Below are positions 60,445 to 64,000 of a DNA stretch of 64,000 bases, piece after piece. Source of the stretch: JBEVOS01 sp044226655 (GTDB lineage Bacteria > Pseudomonadota > Alphaproteobacteria > Caulobacterales > Aquidulcibacteraceae); assembly GCA_044226655.1 (NCBI GenBank), contig JBGAGO010000002.1:558001-622000 (forward strand), written 5' to 3'. Positions within the stretch are counted from its first letter, which is position 1. Every line of letters begins with the position of its first letter. The position numbers and the translations under genes were made by a program. The notes beneath the pieces were generated by a model. It was not told where the DNA came from and did not search any database. It saw nothing but the letters and a program-made list of their open reading frames with translations.

Positions 60445-62115
60445 ATGCGGCCATGGATCACCGCGGCGCTGTGCTGCCTCTTGCTGGCGTGGACCTCCGT
60501 CGCGACCGCGCAGCAAGGGCGGATGGAATGGGTTTCGGCGCCGCTGACGCCGGCCTCGTTGCGCGCGCATATCGAGCGTCTGGCGTCCGACGAATTCGAG
60601 GGCCGCTTCCCCGGCACGCATGGTGAGGCGCTGACGGTCGACTACATCCAGCGCGCCTTTGCGCGCGCGGGGCTTGAGCCCGGCGCACGCGATGCGCGCG
60701 GGCGCCCGAGCTGGACGCAGGCCGTGCCGCTCGCGCAGGTCTCGATCACGGGCGATCCCGTGCTCACCATCACGGGCCCCGACGGGGCCATGCCTTACGC
60801 CTACCGATCGCAATTCGTGGCGTGGACCAAACATCTCGAGCCGCAGGTGACGCTGGAAAACGCGCCGCTGGTGTTCGTCGGCTACGGCATCGTCAACCGC
60901 GCGCTGGGCTGGAACGATTACGCCGGCATCGACATGCACGGCAAAATCGCCGTCATCCTGATCAACGATCCCGATTTCGACACCGGCGATGATCGCGGCT
61001 TCGGCGGCCGCGCGATGACCTATTATGGGCGCTGGACCTACAAATTCGAGGAAGCCGCGCGTCAGGGCGCGTCGGGCGCCTTGCTGATCCACCAGACGGC
61101 GCCCGCGGCCTATCCGTGGGAGGTGGTGGTCTCCTCGCGCACGGGCCCGCTCATGGATCTCGTGCCGGAAGATCGCGGCGCCTCGCGCGCTTTGGTCGAA
61201 GGCTGGATCACCGAGCCGGTGGCGCGGCAATTGTTCGAGCGCGCGGGCCTCGATTTCGCGCAGCAGCGCGTGCGTGCGCAACGGGTGGATTTCTCGCCGA
61301 CCATGCTGGGCGAGCTCACCGGCTCGATCACGCTCGATACGAACATTCGCGAGTTCAGCTCGTCGAACGTGATCGGCTTCCTGCGCGGCAGCGTGACGCC
61401 GGACGAGGTGCTGATCTACAGCGCGCATTGGGATCATCTCGGCCATTGCCCGCCGCTCAACGGCGACGACATCTGCAATGGCGCGCTCGACAACGCCTCG
61501 GGCGTGGCAGGGCTCATCGATCTGGCGCGCCATTTCCTGAGCCTCGGCCGGCCTTGGCGCTCGATCGCGTTCATCTCCTATACGGCCGAGGAACAGGGAC
61601 TGGTAGGCTCGGCCTATTACGCGCAGCACCCCGTGTTTCCGCCCAACAAAACCGTCGCCGACATCAATATGGACGGCCTCCAGATCGCCGGGCCGGCGCG
61701 CGACATCATTCTGATCGGCGGCGGCCAATCCAATATGGATTGGTATCTCGCCCAGGCGGCGCAGCGCATGGGCCGCGTGGTGACGCCCGAGCCCTATCCC
61801 GAGCGCGGCTCACGCTTCCGCTCCGATCAATTCTCGCTGGCGCAGATCGGCATTCCGGGGCTCTACACCGCGCCCGGCCTCGACCTGCGCATCGGCGGCG
61901 TCGAGCGCGGCCGCCAGTTCAACGAGCAATATGTGGCGCAGCGCTATCACCGACCAAACGATCAGATCACCTCGGATTGGAATCTGATCGGCGCGATGCA
62001 GGATTTGCAGCTGCTCTATCAAACCGGGCTGTCGCTCGCGAACAGCGATCAATGGCCGGAATGGGCGCCGAATTCGGAATTCCGGGCTGTGCGCGAAGAG
62101 AGCATGCGGCATTAG
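60445..62115 (+). CDS. M28 family zinc aminopeptidase with PA domain, exported
   Basis: A 556-residue periplasmic peptidase with a signal peptide (cleavage about after ATAQ, residues 20-23). A PA-type insert (residues 120-260) precedes the M28 core. Zinc ligands and catalytic acids: His in SAHWDHLG (about 328), Asp in ALDNASG (about 348), Glu-Glu in YTAEEQG (about 380), Asp in DINMDG (about 407), His in RYHRPND (about 502). GGGAGACG is close to the start. A palindromic repeat follows the stop. Confidence 0.94.
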   Translation: MRPWITAALCCLLLAWTSVATAQQGRMEWVSAPLTPASLRAHIERLASDEFEGRFPGTHGEALTVDYIQRAFARAGLEPGARDARGRPSWTQAVPLAQVSITGDPVLTITGPDGAMPYAYRSQFVAWTKHLEPQVTLENAPLVFVGYGIVNRALGWNDYAGIDMHGKIAVILINDPDFDTGDDRGFGGRAMTYYGRWTYKFEEAARQGASGALLIHQTAPAAYPWEVVVSSRTGPLMDLVPEDRGASRALVEGWITEPVARQLFERAGLDFAQQRVRAQRVDFSPTMLGELTGSITLDTNIREFSSSNVIGFLRGSVTPDEVLIYSAHWDHLGHCPPLNGDDICNGALDNASGVAGLIDLARHFLSLGRPWRSIAFISYTAEEQGLVGSAYYAQHPVFPPNKTVADINMDGLQIAGPARDIILIGGGQSNMDWYLAQAAQRMGRVVTPEPYPERGSRFRSDQFSLAQIGIPGLYTAPGLDLRIGGVERGRQFNEQYVAQRYHRPNDQITSDWNLIGAMQDLQLLYQTGLSLANSDQWPEWAPNSEFRAVREESMRH

Positions 62116-62122
62116 GCGGCGC

Positions 62123-62190
62123 GTACTGCCGGCTTCCAGCCGGCAGAGAAGACCTGCGTTCGCGGCCTGCCGGCTGGAAGCCGGCGGTAC
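62123..62190. repeat. GTAC-ended palindromic repeat, family 2, copy 2
   Basis: GTACTGCCGGCTTCCAGCCGGC, a longer centre, then GCCGGCTGGAAGCCGGCGGTAC. The arms match copy 1 at 37937-37991 closely while the centre differs in length and sequence. It lies between the convergent M28 peptidase and DUF2214-like genes. Confidence 0.9.
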
Positions 62191-62199
62191 GTAAAGTGT

Positions 62200-62658
62200 T
62201 CAGCCGATGCCGCGGGCCATCAAGACGGCGAAGATCACCACCAGCACCAGCAGGTGCGATTCCGAGGTGACGATGCGGCGGACGGCTTTCCATTCCCCCT
62301 CGGGCGGCAGGAAGCTCTCGTCTTTGCGCAGCGCGCCGCCCCAGTTCAGGAATTTCACCGTCGGCCAGATCGAGATCAGGCCGATGATCAGGAACACGGC
62401 GATCTTGCCCCAGAAGGCGTGCGAATGGAGATAGAAGCTCGCATCCTTGAGGCCGAAGAAGACGCGCCCCGCGCCGGCGGCGAGCAGCACGCCCGCGGAG
62501 GCGCCGTAGAAAATGTCGATGCGGGCCAAGAGGCGCAGCACGCTGGCGGACGGCGCCAGCCGCATCACGAAGCCTTCCGCCGCAATCGCGCCCACCATCA
62601 CCAGCAGCGCCAGGAAATGCGCAGCCGAAAGCGCAGCGTCGATCAGGAGCGGCGACAT
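62200..62658 (-). CDS. DUF2214-like membrane protein
   Basis: A 152-residue protein with four membrane helices (about residues 12-32, 50-68, 85-103 and 132-149) and an HFLALLVMVGAI start, fitting DUF2214 (a cytochrome-b561-like fold without clear heme ligands). Function unknown. Its start overlaps the dksA stop by one base (TGATG), so it is the distal gene of the dksA transcript. Confidence 0.85.
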   Translation of the reverse strand: MSPLLIDAALSAAHFLALLVMVGAIAAEGFVMRLAPSASVLRLLARIDIFYGASAGVLLAAGAGRVFFGLKDASFYLHSHAFWGKIAVFLIIGLISIWPTVKFLNWGGALRKDESFLPPEGEWKAVRRIVTSESHLLVLVVIFAVLMARGIG

Positions 62659-63074
62659 CAATCGTCGCGGTGAACGCGCTCTTTGCGCTCGTGCCGTTCC
62701 TGGGCTTCGAGCGAGAGCGTGGCGATCGGGCGGGCGATCAGGCGCGACAGGGCGATCGGCTCGCCGGTTTCTTCGCAATAGCCGTAGGAGCCGTCTTCCA
62801 GGCGGCGCAAGGCATCGTCGATCTTGGAGATCAGCTTGCGCTGGCGGTCCCGGGTCTTGAGCTCCAGGGCCCGGTCCGTTTCGGACGTGGCGCGATCGGC
62901 GACATCCGGCAGCGCCACCGTCTCCTGCTGGAGGCTGGCGATCGTCGAGCGCGATTCCTCCAGGATTTCGTCTTTCCATTCGAGGAGGCGGCGACGGAAA
63001 AATTCGCGCTGCCGCTCGTTCATGAACGGCTCGTCGTCGCTCGGGCGGTAGTCTTCCGCAATGACCGTGCCCAT
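62658..63074 (-). CDS. dksA: RNA polymerase-binding transcription factor DksA
   Basis: A 138-residue DksA. The coiled coil spans about residues 20-95 with the acidic tip DVADRATSETDRA. The C-terminal zinc-finger region keeps just one of four Cys (YGYCEETGEPI), a form seen in alphaproteobacteria that does not need zinc. It binds the RNA polymerase secondary channel and sets stringent-response transcription together with ppGpp. The start MGTVIAEDY is clear from conservation. Next to fliX and flgI, as in other Caulobacterales. Confidence 0.95.
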   Translation of the reverse strand: MGTVIAEDYRPSDDEPFMNERQREFFRRRLLEWKDEILEESRSTIASLQQETVALPDVADRATSETDRALELKTRDRQRKLISKIDDALRRLEDGSYGYCEETGEPIALSRLIARPIATLSLEAQERHERKERVHRDD

Positions 63075-63189
63075 TCGCCCACTCCTGGTCGTTAGGAGCA
63101 TCCCCTCGCAGCGCGGCGGCTTATAGCGCCCGCCTGTGAACGCGTCCATCAGCGGCGCCAGCCAGCAAGGGCCGGGCCAAGTCCCTGTT

Positions 63190-63594
63190 TCAGCCGGCCC
63201 TTTCCAGCTTCGCCAGTTCGACGGCCACGCGGGTGTCGATCTCCAGCAAAACCGCGTCGAGGCCCGGCTCCCCGGTGGGGGCGCTGGCGGCATGGAGCGC
63301 CTGGAGGTCGGCCACCAGGCCGCCCTCGGCCCGTCCTGTGACAAGGCCCTGTTCCAGTTTGGCCAAAACGTCGAGCGCTTCATGGGCGCGGCGCACCTGG
63401 CGGGCGCGGCGGCCGGGGTCGAAGCCCTCGGCCTGCAGCGCCAAAACTGAATCGAGCGCGGGCGCGGCCTGCACGCCGGACGCTGCGCCGGCGCGCTGGG
63501 GCTCATCGCTCGGCGCGGAGAAGCCCGGCGCGGCCGCGCCCGCGCGCTTGGCGCTCTGCGTCTGCCCGACCCCGCGTGGCCCTTCGATCTTCAT
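63190..63594 (-). CDS. fliX: flagellar assembly protein FliX
   Basis: A 134-residue protein; FliX couples flagellar basal-body assembly to the sigma54 activator FlbD in Caulobacter. The N-terminal half is a low-complexity Ala/Pro/Gly region beginning MKIEGPRG, and the C-terminal half is helical (ARQVRRAHEALDVLAKLEQGL). AAGGGAG is about seven bases before the ATG. It diverges from flgI over 100 bases, as in Caulobacter. A CtrA-like box lies 35-50 bases upstream. Confidence 0.92.
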   Translation of the reverse strand: MKIEGPRGVGQTQSAKRAGAAAPGFSAPSDEPQRAGAASGVQAAPALDSVLALQAEGFDPGRRARQVRRAHEALDVLAKLEQGLVTGRAEGGLVADLQALHAASAPTGEPGLDAVLLEIDTRVAVELAKLERAG

Positions 63595-63628
63595 GGCGCT
63601 CCCTTGCACCGGCTGATGGGCCGCTTCT

Positions 63629-63644
63629 GTTGCACGATTCTTAA
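63629..63644 (-). promoter_or_regulatory. CtrA-like box with embedded GANTC, upstream of fliX
   Basis: On the minus strand TTAAGAATCGTGCAAC, i.e. TTAA-N7-GCAAC, two defined bases from the CtrA consensus. It shares 12 of 16 positions with the box before tipF, and the spacer again holds a GANTC (GAATC). The distance to the start codon (35 bases) is alike. Confidence 0.45.
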
Positions 63645-63655
63645 GACCGGCGTCT

Positions 63656-63672
63656 TGCACGCATCATTAACC
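63656..63672 (+). promoter_or_regulatory. possible CtrA half-site upstream of flgI
   Basis: TTAACC is a perfect CtrA half-site; the partner half eleven bases upstream reads TGCA instead of TTAA. It lies 23 bases before the flgI start. Weak on its own, but it sits in a flagellar divergent spacer. Confidence 0.25.
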
Positions 63673-63694
63673 ACGACGCGCGCCTAAGGGAGGG

Positions 63695-64000
63695 ATGCGG
63701 ATTCCCTCGCGCTTCGCGCGGCTCATGCTCGCAACGGCCGCGCCCTTCGCCCTGCTCGGTCAGCCGGCGTTCGGCGCGCCGCGCATCAAGGACATCGCCG
63801 ATTTCGAGGGCGTGCGGGAAAACCAGCTGATCGGCTATGGCCTTGTCGTCGGCCTCAACGGCACGGGCGACAGCCTCCGCAACGCGCCGTTCACGCGCCA
63901 AAGCCTCGCCTCGATGCTGGAGCGGCTGGGCGTCAACACGCGCGACGGCAATCTCAACACGCGCAATGTGGCCGCCGTGATGGTGACAGCGAATTTGCCG
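63695..64000 (+). CDS. flgI: flagellar P-ring protein FlgI, N-terminal part (cut by window end)
   Basis: The first 102 codons of FlgI, the P-ring protein around the flagellar rod in the peptidoglycan layer. A signal peptide ends near AFGAPRIKD, and the mature start IKDIADFEGVRENQL with GYGLVVGLNGTGDS is typical. AAGGGAGG lies immediately before the ATG. The rest of the gene is beyond the window. Divergent from fliX. Confidence 0.95.
   Translation, partial: MRIPSRFARLMLATAAPFALLGQPAFGAPRIKDIADFEGVRENQLIGYGLVVGLNGTGDSLRNAPFTRQSLASMLERLGVNTRDGNLNTRNVAAVMVTANLP

Noticed and set aside
63611..63634. Sigma54 promoter (GG-N10-GC) in the fliX-flgI spacer
   Set aside because: One GG/GC pair has the right distance but poor flanking bases; the better-looking TGGGCC...TTGCA has the wrong spacing. 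flgI may still be sigma54-dependent, but I cannot show it here.
1..64000. tRNA and rRNA genes, prophage, toxin-antitoxin or known defence systems
   Set aside because: No GGTTCGAATCC-type arm in a cloverleaf context in the spacers examined, and no integrase, toxin-antitoxin or active nuclease genes. The Mrr-like protein lacks catalytic residues, so I do not call it a restriction system.

Overview
The window is about 64 kb of GC-rich (roughly two-thirds G+C), densely coded chromosomal DNA from a free-living, flagellated alphaproteobacterium. It is most likely a member of the Caulobacterales (Caulobacteraceae, Hyphomonadaceae or a related group). The markers are fliX next to flgI (FliX is a Caulobacter-type flagellar factor), a TipF-like degenerate EAL protein, CtrA-like boxes that carry CcrM-type GANTC motifs, and an alphaproteobacterial lipid A/Kdo cluster. 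I see no rRNA, tRNA, CRISPR array, transposase or prophage gene. Most of the window is housekeeping and envelope genes mixed with catabolic accessory genes. Both ends cut genes: an SDR oxidoreductase on the left and flgI on the right.

Layout. 0-8 kb: SDR oxidoreductases, a GFA-family zinc protein, a DUF885 peptidase-like protein, and a leftward ABC exporter - P-loop kinase - MFS operon. 8-13.4 kb: ubiA-alkA, a membrane fatty acid desaturase, a TetR regulator and an MDR oxidoreductase. 13.5-15.7 kb: a metal-efflux operon (CsoR/RcnR-type repressor, RcnA-type Ni/Co exporter, methyltransferase) with a likely operator at its start. 16-18 kb: a lipoprotein, a MAPEG protein and a zinc alcohol dehydrogenase. 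18-28.4 kb: pmbA - cysQ-like - DUF4170 - msbA-like, then DUF374 acyltransferase - kdtA - lpxK - lpxL, i.e. the end of lipid A/Kdo synthesis and export. A two-gene leftward block (DUF3089 hydrolase, tyrosine phosphatase) separates the two halves. 28.5-35.3 kb: xseA - DUF2093 - M23 peptidase leftward and purD - DUF1697 rightward, with a 712-residue beta-helix membrane protein between them.

35.4-52 kb: two cytochromes P450, a MoxR/VWA pair, an aminoglycoside-phosphotransferase-like kinase, CorA, a 6-carboxytetrahydropterin synthase-like protein, a membrane LytTR regulator, a DUF4153 membrane protein, an acyl-CoA dehydrogenase and a TauE/SafE transporter. The APH-like kinase, acyl-CoA dehydrogenase, SDRs and P450s suggest breakdown of hydroxylated acids, terpenoids or steroids. 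52.2-55.7 kb: a DUF2975/XRE pair with a strong sigma70-like promoter, then a TipF-like flagellar regulator, a membrane-anchored protein with a degenerate Mrr-like domain, and a YjbR protein. 55.6-62.2 kb: a VOC protein, a uridine-kinase-like protein, YciB, a HAD hydrolase, two SDRs and an M28 peptidase. 62.2-64 kb: a DUF2214 protein, dksA, fliX and flgI.

Two kinds of extra structure stand out. First, dispersed palindromic repeats: five copies of a long 'TTCTCCC...GGGAGAA' element plus one related element, five of these six in spacers between convergent genes, and two copies of a shorter GTAC-ended element, one lying between moxR and its VWA partner. Second, similar TTAA-N7-xxAAC boxes lie upstream of tipF, the Mrr-like gene and fliX. 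Those of tipF and fliX share 12 of 16 bases and both hold a GANTC site in the spacer, which suggests joint cell-cycle control of these polar and flagellar genes.
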